NCBI GenBank assembly: GCA_937899365.1
Contig: CALBPH010000095.1
Location: 1 to 7,743, forward strand
DNA from: an uncultured Leptolyngbya sp.
Lineage (GTDB): Bacteria > Cyanobacteriota > Cyanobacteriia > Phormidesmidales > Phormidesmidaceae
DNA: 7,743 bases
Direction: 5' to 3'
The first letter of the stretch is position 1; each line of letters opens with the position of its first letter. Made by a program: the position numbers and the translations under genes. The notes under the pieces are model-generated. The model was not told where the DNA came from, searched no databases, and saw only the letters and a list, made by a program, of their open reading frames with translations. Shown here piece after piece: positions 1 to 6,624 of this stretch.

Positions 1-16
1 CCTTTGATTTTTCGAT

Positions 17-22
17 TATAAT
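17..22 (+). promoter_or_regulatory. Candidate -10 box for the MlaE permease gene
   Basis: The hexamer TATAAT is a perfect match to the sigma-70 type -10 consensus and lies about 42 bases before the chosen start codon. The matching -35 would fall outside the left edge, so only half of the promoter can be seen. If real, transcription would begin near base 29-30 and give a leader of about 35 bases containing the ribosome binding site. The surrounding sequence is AT-rich, so a chance match is possible. Confidence 0.45.
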
Positions 23-52
23 AAACGGGCCTTTTCATCCCTCATTAGCTAT

Positions 53-57
53 AGGAG
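53..57 (+). promoter_or_regulatory. Ribosome binding site that decides the permease start
   Basis: AGGAG is a strong Shine-Dalgarno match. The TTG at 58 directly abuts it and is too close to be used. The GTG at 64 is 6 bases away and the TTG at 67 is 9 bases away, both within normal spacing. This argues for GTG 64 (or TTG 67) rather than the longest frame. It is the only clear Shine-Dalgarno sequence before any gene in this window. Confidence 0.7.
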
Positions 58-63
58 TTGTCT

Positions 64-852
64 GTGTTGTCCGCCTCATTTTCCTCATCCAGCCTTGCTA
101 GGTGGAGTCAGCGTCTCTTGGCTGCCATCCTCCTCGGCGGTCAAGTCATCGTTCATTTAGTCACCAAGCCGCTACACCGTCGCAACACCGTCGAGCAAAT
201 GGCGGCCGTGGGACCAGAGTCGTTACTCATCACCTTAGTCACGGCTAGCTTTGTCGGCATGGTGTTTACCATTCAGGTCACCCGAGAGTTTATTAACTTT
301 GGGGCAACCCCCGCCGTTGGTGGGGTCCTAGCCCTCACCTTAGCTAGGGAACTAGCTCCTGTGTTAACTGCCGTGATCATTGCCGGTCGTGTCGGATCAG
401 CCTTTGCAGCTGAAATTGGCACCATGCAAGTGACCGAACAAATTGATGCATTACAGCTGCTAAAGACAGATCCGGTTGATTATCTGGTCATTCCCCGGGT
501 CATTGCCTGCGCCCTGATGCTGCCCCTACTCACCATTCTGTCGTTTATTACAGGTATGACTGGAGGGTTAGTCATTACGACCACCATGTTCAACATTTCC
601 CAGACGGTTTTTTTAGACTCGGCTCGGGTATTTATGAGCGTTTGGGATTTAGTCAGTGCCATGATCAAAGCGGTTGTGTTTGGCGGACTGATCGCAATTA
701 TTGGCTCTAGCTGGGGGCTAACCACAACCGGTGGTGCCAAAGGCGTCGGTCAGTCTACTACCACCGCCGTCGTCACGGCCCTACTGGCCATTTTCATCAC
801 CAACTTTTTTCTGTCTTGGCTAATGTTCCAAAGCTCCGCACTAAATTTCTGA
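64..852 (+). CDS. mlaE: MlaE-family lipid ABC transporter permease (Ycf63/TGD1-like)
   Basis: This is an integral membrane permease of an MCE-type ABC importer, the family that moves phospholipid or other lipid between membranes. Relatives are bacterial MlaE, plastid TGD1 and red-algal plastid Ycf63. The protein is 262 residues from GTG 64, the usual family length. It has an N-terminal hydrophobic/interfacial helix at about 17-35 and further membrane segments at about 52-72, 86-112, 143-172, 194-216 and 234-256. The most conserved block is visible: GMVFTIQ near 65, LARELAPVLTAVIIAGRVGSAFAAEIGTM as a family signature at about 93-121, and then EQIDAL with E125 and D128. The ATPase (MlaF/TGD3) and MCE substrate-binding (MlaD/TGD2) partners are not in the window; they may lie upstream or elsewhere, since cyanobacteria often scatter these genes. 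The family is certain; the lipid transported is inferred only from homology. The symbol denotes family membership. Confidence 0.93.
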   Translation: MLSASFSSSSLARWSQRLLAAILLGGQVIVHLVTKPLHRRNTVEQMAAVGPESLLITLVTASFVGMVFTIQVTREFINFGATPAVGGVLALTLARELAPVLTAVIIAGRVGSAFAAEIGTMQVTEQIDALQLLKTDPVDYLVIPRVIACALMLPLLTILSFITGMTGGLVITTTMFNISQTVFLDSARVFMSVWDLVSAMIKAVVFGGLIAIIGSSWGLTTTGGAKGVGQSTTTAVVTALLAIFITNFFLSWLMFQSSALNF

Positions 853-888
853 CGCGATCCTCTGGCGAGTATTACCAAACCGACAACA

Positions 889-1332
889 CTACCGCTCCAC
901 CTCAGTCAGCTTATTTAGATAGCGCTCAATCAGCAAAATTGCCACGATGTCATCAATGGGTCGAGGAATACTGCGCATGCGCTGGGGCAACAGACGATTA
1001 AGACCGGTGGGGGGAAACATTTCCCAGTAGCGATCGCGAGCCTCCAAACTGCTGTAGCGTTCATCGACCAAAATTACATTCGGTCCTTCCTTCAGCCGTG
1101 ACAGCTCTTGTTTCCAAATCTTTTCCCCGGTCTGATCACCCATCACTATCATAGAAATCGGATACGTCTGACGTAGCGCTTCAATGTGGTCGATCACATT
1201 CTCTACCAAGATCACCTCGTGGTAACACAGTGAACGATCCACACCCAAAATGGCTAAACCACATTTGTAACGGCCTGGGTCAAAGCCCAAAATTACAGGT
1301 TGCGATAGCTTGGAAAAAACGGTGGAGGTCAC
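889..1332 (-). CDS. YqgF/RuvX-fold (RNase H-like) nuclease family protein
   Basis: This is a small RNase H-fold protein of the YqgF group, whose members are linked to pre-16S rRNA processing and were earlier predicted to resolve Holliday junctions. From GTG 1332 it is 147 residues, typical for the family. The expected acidic positions are present: D18 in GFDPG near the N-terminus, E91 in VDERYSS, and the D127-D128 pair in RPIDD near the C-terminus. GFDPG followed by KCGLAI differs from the usual LGxDxG start of canonical RuvX, so this is probably the second, cyanobacterial-type YqgF paralogue. A TTG at 1353 would add 7 residues and is preceded directly by an in-frame TGA; neither start has a Shine-Dalgarno sequence, and GTG is preferred as the commoner codon. 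The gene converges on the permease gene with 36 bases between stops. Activity is inferred from conserved residues only. Confidence 0.85.
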   Translation of the reverse strand: MTSTVFSKLSQPVILGFDPGRYKCGLAILGVDRSLCYHEVILVENVIDHIEALRQTYPISMIVMGDQTGEKIWKQELSRLKEGPNVILVDERYSSLEARDRYWEMFPPTGLNRLLPQRMRSIPRPIDDIVAILLIERYLNKLTEVER

Positions 1333-1496
1333 AGAGCAAATGTTACAGAACAATCAATGGCAAGCAATATAGGCCGACACTAGGCGAATCAGGCCTTGGC
1401 CTTCAATATCCTCATTTTACGCTCATCTTTAGGGTGCCTGCATGAGAACTAGCAATTCTGCAAATTGAATAACGATAGCTTGCGCTTTCAACAAAA

Positions 1497-1520
1497 TCTG
1501 GCAAACTGTAGTCTGGCAAA
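1497..1520. repeat. Short direct repeat TCTGGCAAA x2
   Basis: TCTGGCAAA occurs at 1497-1505 and again at 1512-1520, a period of 15 bases. A shorter variant, TCTGCAAA, lies at 1457-1464. The copies sit well upstream of the candidate smc promoter and could be binding sites for an unknown regulator, though chance duplication in A-rich DNA is equally possible. Confidence 0.35.
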
Positions 1521-1631
1521 ATAATTAGGATACGCACCCAAAGTGATCAGGAGCGTTCTATCTATTTCTCTGATTGGCCGGTCCAGGGTACAGCCATCCA
1601 TTCTAAACAGATTAAGCAGATGTTAATAGCG

Positions 1632-1668
1632 TTGACACTGGCTGTGAATGGAGCACCAATGCTATGGT
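1632..1668 (+). promoter_or_regulatory. Candidate smc promoter
   Basis: A perfect -35 hexamer TTGACA lies at 1632-1637. At the ideal 17-base spacing the -10 would be ACCAAT (1655-1660), which matches only the AAT half. A better -10 is TATGGT at 1663-1668, preceded by TG one base upstream (an extended -10), but it is 25 bases from TTGACA and would have to work without that -35. Either choice puts the transcription start at about 1667-1675, beside or inside the LexA-like site, and gives a short leader of about 35-43 bases. A promoter here is plausible; the exact element is uncertain. Confidence 0.4.
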
Positions 1669-1671
1669 CAA

Positions 1672-1685
1672 AGTACACTTGTACG
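1672..1685 (+). promoter_or_regulatory. LexA-box-like operator in front of smc
   Basis: The 14 bases AGTACACTTGTACG contain the perfect inverted repeat GTACA-CT-TGTAC. They fit every position of the published cyanobacterial LexA box consensus RGTACNNNDGTWCB. The site begins 4-12 bases after the candidate -10 elements and ends 24 bases before the smc start codon, where a bound repressor would block initiation. This suggests that smc is controlled by LexA. Some cyanobacterial LexA proteins regulate carbon and redox genes rather than DNA repair, so a DNA-damage response should not be assumed. Binding is inferred from the motif and its position. Confidence 0.55.
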
Positions 1686-1709
1686 CACTAGTTCGGGTGC
1701 GCCTGATTT

Positions 1710-4700
1710 GTGCATGTAAAGCGAGTTGAATTATCTCACTTTAAGTCTTTTGGAGGAACGACCCAAGTTCCTCTGCTCCAGGGGTTTACCGTTATTTCTG
1801 GTCCCAATGGCTCGGGGAAGTCGAACATCCTCGATGCTCTTTTGTTTTGTTTGGGATTAGCTAGCTCTAAGGGCATGCGGGCAGAGCGTCTGCCAGATTT
1901 AGTTAATCAGAATCACGCCAATCGACGTTCCACCTCAGAAGCCAGCGTCACCGCCACATTTGATATTAGTGATATTCCAGCAGAGCTGCTGCAGGAGGAT
2001 GAAGACGAAGCTCCAGCAGCTAATCACGAACCTGAGAACACACCGGAACAGACTGAGGGTGATTTAACAGACGCAGCAGCGGACTCAGAGTCCTCGCCTA
2101 CGACTGACACCGACACTGACACAACCAGCACCCAGACCGACGAGAGTGGCCCTGTAGGACAGGGTGCGGCAGAAGATAAAGATGCGGCGGGCACCCCTGA
2201 TAACGTTGTGCCCTTGCCCAGGGAATGGAGCGTCACTCGCCGCTTGCGGGTCACCCCCCAGGGCACCTACACATCCAACTACTTTATTAATGGTCAGCCC
2301 TGTACCCTAACCGAGCTGCATGAGCAGCTTCAGCGGTTTCGTATTTATCCCGAAGGTTACAACGTGGTGCTCCAGGGGGATGTCACCAGCATCATCTCGA
2401 TGAAATCGCGAGAGCGGCGGGAAATTATTGATGAGCTGGCAGGTGTAGCCTCGTTTGATCGAAAAATTGATCAGGCTAAACTCAAGCTGGATATGGTGCG
2501 TGAGCGGGAAGAACGTTTTCGCATTGTGGAACGGGAACTCATTGACCAGCTAGAACGGCTCGATCAGGACCGCAAAAAAGCTGAAAAATACAAGCAACTG
2601 AAGGCTACGCTACAGGATAAAACCCAGTGGCAAGCAGTGCTGGTGTGGCGACAACAGCAGCAGCAGGCACAACAACTAGAGCAGCAGATTGCCAAAGGCA
2701 AAGAACAAACAACCACCTTAACCCAGCAAAAAGAGGTGCTGATTGCGCTGATTAACACCACGGCTACCGAGCTAGATGCGCTCAATCTTAAGGTCAAGGC
2801 CCTGGGGGAAGATGAGCATTTGGCTCTCCAAGCCAAGCTGGCCACCCAAGAGGCAGAGCTACGTCAACTGGAACGTCAGGAACAGGCCCTGAGCCAGTCC
2901 ACCCGCGAACTGGCGGCCAAATTGCAGGCGACCCAGACAGCGTTACAGAGCCAAAGCCAAGAGTTAAAAACCTTAGGCCAACAGTTAACCCAACTGAGTG
3001 AGACTGAAATCACCCAGCTACAGGCAGCCAAAGACCGAGCCGCACAGGCGGTGGAGGAAAGCCGGGAAGCAACCAGTGCGATCGCAACGGCCTCCCAAGC
3101 TTGGGTTGAAACCCAAACCACCCTGCGTCGAGAAGTTGAGTCTCAGCTAAGCGCCCTCGAGCCCCAGCGCACTGAGCAAGTACGGCTACAGGAACGACTC
3201 AATCAGCTCCAAAGCCAAATCACCGCCCAAACAGAGGCTATTCAGACCCTAGAAACCGAACTCACCGCCTCACCGACCACCATAGGCGCCGAGGCCTCAA
3301 CCCTAGAAACCACCATCCAAACCCTTGCCCAATCGGTGGCAGCAGCCGAGCAAGACCTCAAAACCCAACGAGAAACACGAGATCGACTGCTGCGCGAACA
3401 GCGAGAAAAGCAGCGAGAGCTGGATAAACTGGAGGCCCAAGAGCAGGCTTTACAAGAAACCCGTGGCACCCAAGCCACCGAGGTTTTGGTAAAAAGCGGT
3501 CTCACCGGCATCTGTGGTCTCGTGGCGCAGCTAGGTCGAGTCGACCCCAAGTATCAGACCGCCCTAGAAATTGCAGCTGGGGCTCGCCTTGGCTACTTGG
3601 TCGTCGACAATGATGGCGTTGCGGCCAAGGGCATCGATATCCTCAAACGTCAGCGGGCTGGTCGCGCCACCTTCTTACCCCTCAATGCCATACGCGCTCC
3701 CCGCAGTCAGCAGCTGGGTCGTTGGGAACGCCCCGATGGATTTGTAGACTACGCCGTAGAACTGATTGAATGCGATGACGTCTATCGCCAGGTATTTGCC
3801 TTTGTGTTTGGCAATACGGCGGTGTTTGAGCGCCTGAGCGATGCCCGCCGTCACCTGGGCAAGTTTCGCATGGTCACCCTGGATGGTGAGGTGCTAGAAA
3901 GCAGCGGTGCCATGACCGGGGGCAGTTTACGTCGACAGGGCCGTCTGCATTTTGGCACCGTTGAAGCTGGGGAATCGGCTGAGGCCAAGGCTTTACGCGA
4001 AAGACTACAGGAGATTGAGCGGATTTTGGGACGTTGCGATCGCACCCTAGCCAACGCCGATGCCACCGTCAAAGCCCAATCCAAAACCCTGATTGAAACC
4101 CGCCAACGCCATCGCGAACAGCAATTACAAAATAACCAAGCCCAGCAACAGCGTCAGCAGCTGCAGCAACGCCTCGACAAAGCCCAGCAACAGCTGCAGC
4201 AGTACCAGTCAGAATATACTGCCGCCCAATCACGTCTCCAAACCTTAGAAACAACCCTGCCCGAGCAGGAAACACAGCTACAGCAAAAACGCCAGGAGTT
4301 AACTGCCCTAGAAGAATCCCAAACCCACAGCGAATGGCAGCAGGCCCAGGGCAAAGTACGTGCCTTAGAAGCAGAACTCACCGAACGGCAGCAGGCACTG
4401 CAAACGGCTCAGCAGCGGCGCAATCAGCTAGACGCCCAGCGTCAACGCTTAGAAGAAAAAATCCAGATTGCCCAGCAAAGCATCGACCAAGGACGTCAGC
4501 AGCAGCAAACCCAAATTAACCAGCAAACCGAATTTAATCAGCAGCAAGCGGCGTTAAAGCAAGAAATCATCACCACCCAAGCCGCCCTGGCCGAGCTTGA
4601 TAAAACCTTGGCTGGTGAAAAGACCGAACGCGATCGCAAAGAACACCAGCTACGGGACCAGCGCAACCAGCTCCAGCAACTAGAGTGGAAGCAACAAAAA

Positions 4701-5474
4701 CTCAGTGAAACCCAGCAGGAACGCCAACAGCAGCTAAGCGCACTGCACACAGCTATTGAAACCCAGCAGGCAGAATTACCGGACCCCCTACCCGAAATAC
4801 CAGACGATCTTGATCTCGAGACATTACAGAAGCAGCTCAAGTCACTCCAGCGACGGCTAGAGGCCATGGAACCGGTTAACATGCTCGCCCTAGAAGAATA
4901 TGAACGCACCCAGGAACGTTTAGAAGAGCTCACCTCCAAGCTCACCACCCTAGAAGACGAGCGCACCGAGCTTTTGCTAAGGATCGAAAACTTCACCACC
5001 CTCCGGCGCCATGCCTTTCAAGAAGCTTTTGAGGCCGTAAACAAAAACTTCCAAGCCATTTTTGCAGAGCTATCTGACGGTGACGGCTATCTCCAGCTTG
5101 ACGACCCCCAAGATCCCTTCAACGGGGGTCTTAACCTAGTTGCCCACCCCAAAGGCAAACCCGTTCGGCGGTTAGCCTCCATGTCTGGTGGTGAAAAATC
5201 CCTCACAGCCCTCAGCTTTATCTTTGCCCTTCAGCGCTACCGCCCCTCACCGTTCTACGCCTTTGACGAAGTGGATATGTTCCTAGACGTTGCCAACGTC
5301 GATCGCCTCTCAAAATTTATCCGACACCAGGCCCAACAAGCCCAGTTTTTTGTGGTTAGTTTGCGCCTCCCCATGATTGAATCGGCCGAACGCACCATCG
5401 GTGTTACCCAGGCGCGGGGAGCCTACACCCAAGTCCTGGGTATCAATCTGCAGCGAGCAACGGCTGGCGGATAG
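1710..5474 (+). CDS. smc: Chromosome segregation ATPase SMC
   Basis: SMC is the long-armed ATPase of the bacterial condensin, which loops and compacts the chromosome with ScpA and ScpB (neither is in this window). All parts are visible in 1254 residues: N-terminal head with Walker A GPNGSGKS at 31-38 and Q-loop Q222; first coiled-coil arm at about 250-590, very rich in Gln and Glu; hinge at about 592-745, starting near VKSGLTGICGLV and including the MTGGS motif; returning coil at about 750-1090, with MEPVNM at 1053; C-terminal head with signature MSGGEKS at 1158-1164 and Walker B ending in D1186-E1187, followed by the D-loop. AFDEVDMFLD in place of the commoner LLDEVDAALD is a cyanobacterial form. 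The protein is somewhat longer than most SMCs because of an acidic low-complexity insert at residues 91-169. The GTG start gives the expected MHVKRVELSHFKSFG beginning but has no Shine-Dalgarno sequence. Confidence 0.97.
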   Translation: MHVKRVELSHFKSFGGTTQVPLLQGFTVISGPNGSGKSNILDALLFCLGLASSKGMRAERLPDLVNQNHANRRSTSEASVTATFDISDIPAELLQEDEDEAPAANHEPENTPEQTEGDLTDAAADSESSPTTDTDTDTTSTQTDESGPVGQGAAEDKDAAGTPDNVVPLPREWSVTRRLRVTPQGTYTSNYFINGQPCTLTELHEQLQRFRIYPEGYNVVLQGDVTSIISMKSRERREIIDELAGVASFDRKIDQAKLKLDMVREREERFRIVERELIDQLERLDQDRKKAEKYKQLKATLQDKTQWQAVLVWRQQQQQAQQLEQQIAKGKEQTTTLTQQKEVLIALINTTATELDALNLKVKALGEDEHLALQAKLATQEAELRQLERQEQALSQSTRELAAKLQATQTALQSQSQELKTLGQQLTQLSETEITQLQAAKDRAAQAVEESREATSAIATASQAWVETQTTLRREVESQLSALEPQRTEQVRLQERLNQLQSQITAQTEAIQTLETELTASPTTIGAEASTLETTIQTLAQSVAAAEQDLKTQRETRDRLLREQREKQRELDKLEAQEQALQETRGTQATEVLVKSGLTGICGLVAQLGRVDPKYQTALEIAAGARLGYLVVDNDGVAAKGIDILKRQRAGRATFLPLNAIRAPRSQQLGRWERPDGFVDYAVELIECDDVYRQVFAFVFGNTAVFERLSDARRHLGKFRMVTLDGEVLESSGAMTGGSLRRQGRLHFGTVEAGESAEAKALRERLQEIERILGRCDRTLANADATVKAQSKTLIETRQRHREQQLQNNQAQQQRQQLQQRLDKAQQQLQQYQSEYTAAQSRLQTLETTLPEQETQLQQKRQELTALEESQTHSEWQQAQGKVRALEAELTERQQALQTAQQRRNQLDAQRQRLEEKIQIAQQSIDQGRQQQQTQINQQTEFNQQQAALKQEIITTQAALAELDKTLAGEKTERDRKEHQLRDQRNQLQQLEWKQQKLSETQQERQQQLSALHTAIETQQAELPDPLPEIPDDLDLETLQKQLKSLQRRLEAMEPVNMLALEEYERTQERLEELTSKLTTLEDERTELLLRIENFTTLRRHAFQEAFEAVNKNFQAIFAELSDGDGYLQLDDPQDPFNGGLNLVAHPKGKPVRRLASMSGGEKSLTALSFIFALQRYRPSPFYAFDEVDMFLDVANVDRLSKFIRHQAQQAQFFVVSLRLPMIESAERTIGVTQARGAYTQVLGINLQRATAGG
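2105..2122 (+). repeat. Tandem hexamer (T/C)GACAC x3 inside smc
   Basis: Three tandem copies of TGACAC/CGACAC encode the Asp-Thr run of the acidic insert (TDTDTDT, residues 131-137). The unit is six bases, so gain or loss of copies keeps the frame. This small microsatellite may show how the insert grew and could differ in length between strains. Confidence 0.65.
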
Positions 5475-5502
5475 CTCCCCCCTTACGGATTCACACACTG
5501 TC

Positions 5503-5547
5503 AAAAAAACGAAGTATAGGGTGTAATGTGATGAAGCACGTTTTTTT
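5503..5547. terminator. A/T-tract inverted repeat after smc, possible weak terminator
   Basis: AAAAAAACG at 5503-5511 is exactly mirrored by CGTTTTTTT at 5539-5547, giving a 9-bp stem with a 27-base loop, 28 bases after the smc stop. The RNA would end in a run of seven U's and, read on the other strand, would also end in U's, so a bidirectional signal is possible. The stem is almost all A-U with a long loop, much weaker than a classic intrinsic terminator. It may instead reflect a bent A-tract region before the next gene. Confidence 0.3.
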
Positions 5548-5613
5548 AATAAGCTAAGAAACATGCTCTTTAGTGACATAGACCGCTTAGACCCCTCACA
5601 TTAGACCCCAGCG

Positions 5614-6426
5614 ATGAGTTTTGAACAAAGTCGGCTGCGCTCCGACATGATTGGCACCCAAGTGATTACCCGCTCTACAGGCCGTCGCCTCGGCGTAGTC
5701 AGTCAGCTTTGGGTCGATATAGATAGAGGTCGAGGTGAAGGCGGCGAAGTCGTGGCCCTGGGTCTACGGGACAATATTCTATCTAAGGTCGTGTCTGGGC
5801 CTGAACAAATCATGCTGCTGAGCAGCATTCGCAAAATTGGGGATGTCATCTTAGTCGATGATGATACGGTCATTGAAGATGACATTAGCGTGGCCAACTA
5901 CACTAACTTGATTAAAAGCGAGGTCATTACCGAGTCAGGTGAGGGGTTGGGGCGCGTCCGTGGGTTCAAATTTGATGTGGTTAGTGGCAAGCTCCAGTCC
6001 CTGGTCATCGCCTCCATGGGGCTACCCCAAATCCCAGACCAAGTGATTAGCTCCTACGAGCTACCGGTCGAAGAAATTGTCAGCACCGGCCCAGATCGCA
6101 TCATTGTCTTTGAAGGGTCAGAGGAAAAGCTCAAGCAGATTAGTGTGGGGCTATTGGAACGGCTGGGTTTGGGCACCGCTCCCTGGGAGCGCGAAGACGA
6201 TGGTTACATCATGCCAACATCAGCTAGCAATCAGCTGCCTTCGGGCATCAAACAACAGGCGCCACAGGCACGTCGTGAAGTGGCACCGCCACAGCGGCTC
6301 GAACTTGAACAGCCCGTTCGTCCCCCTGTAGAACAGCCCATACCTGAGGCAGAACCTTACCAGGCCCAGCCCTTAAACATTCCTCAAAAGAAAAAAGTTA
6401 TGGAATACGAAGAGGAAGATTTTTAA
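5614..6426 (+). CDS. Double PRC-barrel domain protein with charged disordered tail
   Basis: PRC-barrels are small beta-barrel domains found in the photosynthetic reaction centre H subunit, in the ribosome-maturation factor RimM and in various adaptor proteins. This 270-residue protein has two: residues about 11-88 (GTQVITRSTGRRLGVVSQLWVDID, then a VVALGLRDNILS stretch and LLSSIRKIGDVILV) and about 95-168 (SEVITESGEGLGRVRGFKFD, then SLVIASMG). A helix at about 167-186 leads to a Pro/Gln/Glu-rich, probably disordered tail from about 200, ending in a Lys cluster (259-261) and acidic EYEEEDF. There is no signal peptide or membrane segment, so it is probably cytoplasmic or peripheral. The ATG at 5614 fits the domain start; no Shine-Dalgarno sequence is seen. 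It follows smc by 139 bases on the same strand. The domain call is firm; the function is unknown, and a photosynthetic role should not be inferred from the domain name. Confidence 0.88.
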   Translation: MSFEQSRLRSDMIGTQVITRSTGRRLGVVSQLWVDIDRGRGEGGEVVALGLRDNILSKVVSGPEQIMLLSSIRKIGDVILVDDDTVIEDDISVANYTNLIKSEVITESGEGLGRVRGFKFDVVSGKLQSLVIASMGLPQIPDQVISSYELPVEEIVSTGPDRIIVFEGSEEKLKQISVGLLERLGLGTAPWEREDDGYIMPTSASNQLPSGIKQQAPQARREVAPPQRLELEQPVRPPVEQPIPEAEPYQAQPLNIPQKKKVMEYEEEDF

Positions 6427-6544
6427 TCTGGTGTTGCTGCTCCTTGAGATGATTTATCTGCAAGAGGCTATCCAACAGCACCTCTAAGCGATCAGGTTTA
6501 TCTTCTAAATCAGCAAGGGCCTTAATCTTGTGTCAGGATAGGGC

Positions 6545-6571
6545 TTGTCATTACTAATCAACGGATATACC
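6545..6571 (+). promoter_or_regulatory. Weak candidate promoter before the WecG/TagA-type gene
   Basis: TTGTCA (five of six to the -35 consensus) at 6545-6550 is followed after 15 bases by TATACC (four of six to the -10 consensus) at 6566-6571, about 53 bases before the GTG start. The spacer is shorter than ideal. It lies in the 198-bp gap after the PRC-barrel gene, which supports independent transcription, but the match could be chance. Confidence 0.25.
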
Positions 6572-6624
6572 GTGTGCGTGGCACCCTTAGGTCACTTAAA
6601 TCGTTTTGTGCTCAGTAGCTTGTC

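Larger units (their letters stand above)
1354..1709. other. 356-bp non-coding divergent intergenic region
   Basis: This stretch separates the divergently transcribed YqgF-type gene and smc. No convincing gene was found: the plus-strand open frame running into it from 1230 has no start signal and overlaps the YqgF gene antisense. On the smc side it holds a candidate promoter and a LexA-like palindrome, listed separately. On the minus strand, AATATA at 1366-1371 reads as TATATT and could be a -10 box for the YqgF gene, but no -35 was found at normal spacing. Its length, against 139-198 bp for the other gaps downstream, leaves room for regulation or an unrecognised small RNA. Confidence 0.6.

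Noticed and set aside
816..1001. Short plus-strand frame spanning the permease end and the YqgF gene
   Set aside because: It overlaps two well-supported genes, has no ribosome binding site, and its composition does not look like a protein.
1673..1684. NtcA site (GTA N8 TAC) upstream of smc
   Set aside because: The GTA and TAC halves in this palindrome are separated by six bases, not eight; the LexA-type motif fits far better.
4138..4206. CAG/CAA-rich repeats in smc as a mobile or CRISPR-like repeat
   Set aside because: The repeats are irregular and simply encode Gln-rich coiled coil; there are no regular spacers or conserved repeat unit.
4538..4999. Long antisense open frame (153 codons) within smc
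   Set aside because: It lies wholly opposite the C-terminal coiled coil of a certain gene. Its Ser/Cys/Arg/Trp-rich composition is what results from reading Gln/Glu/Leu-rich coding DNA backwards.
5614..6426. Photosynthetic reaction-centre subunit
   Set aside because: The PRC-barrel domain name comes from the reaction-centre H subunit, but this protein has no membrane anchor and the domain is common in unrelated proteins.
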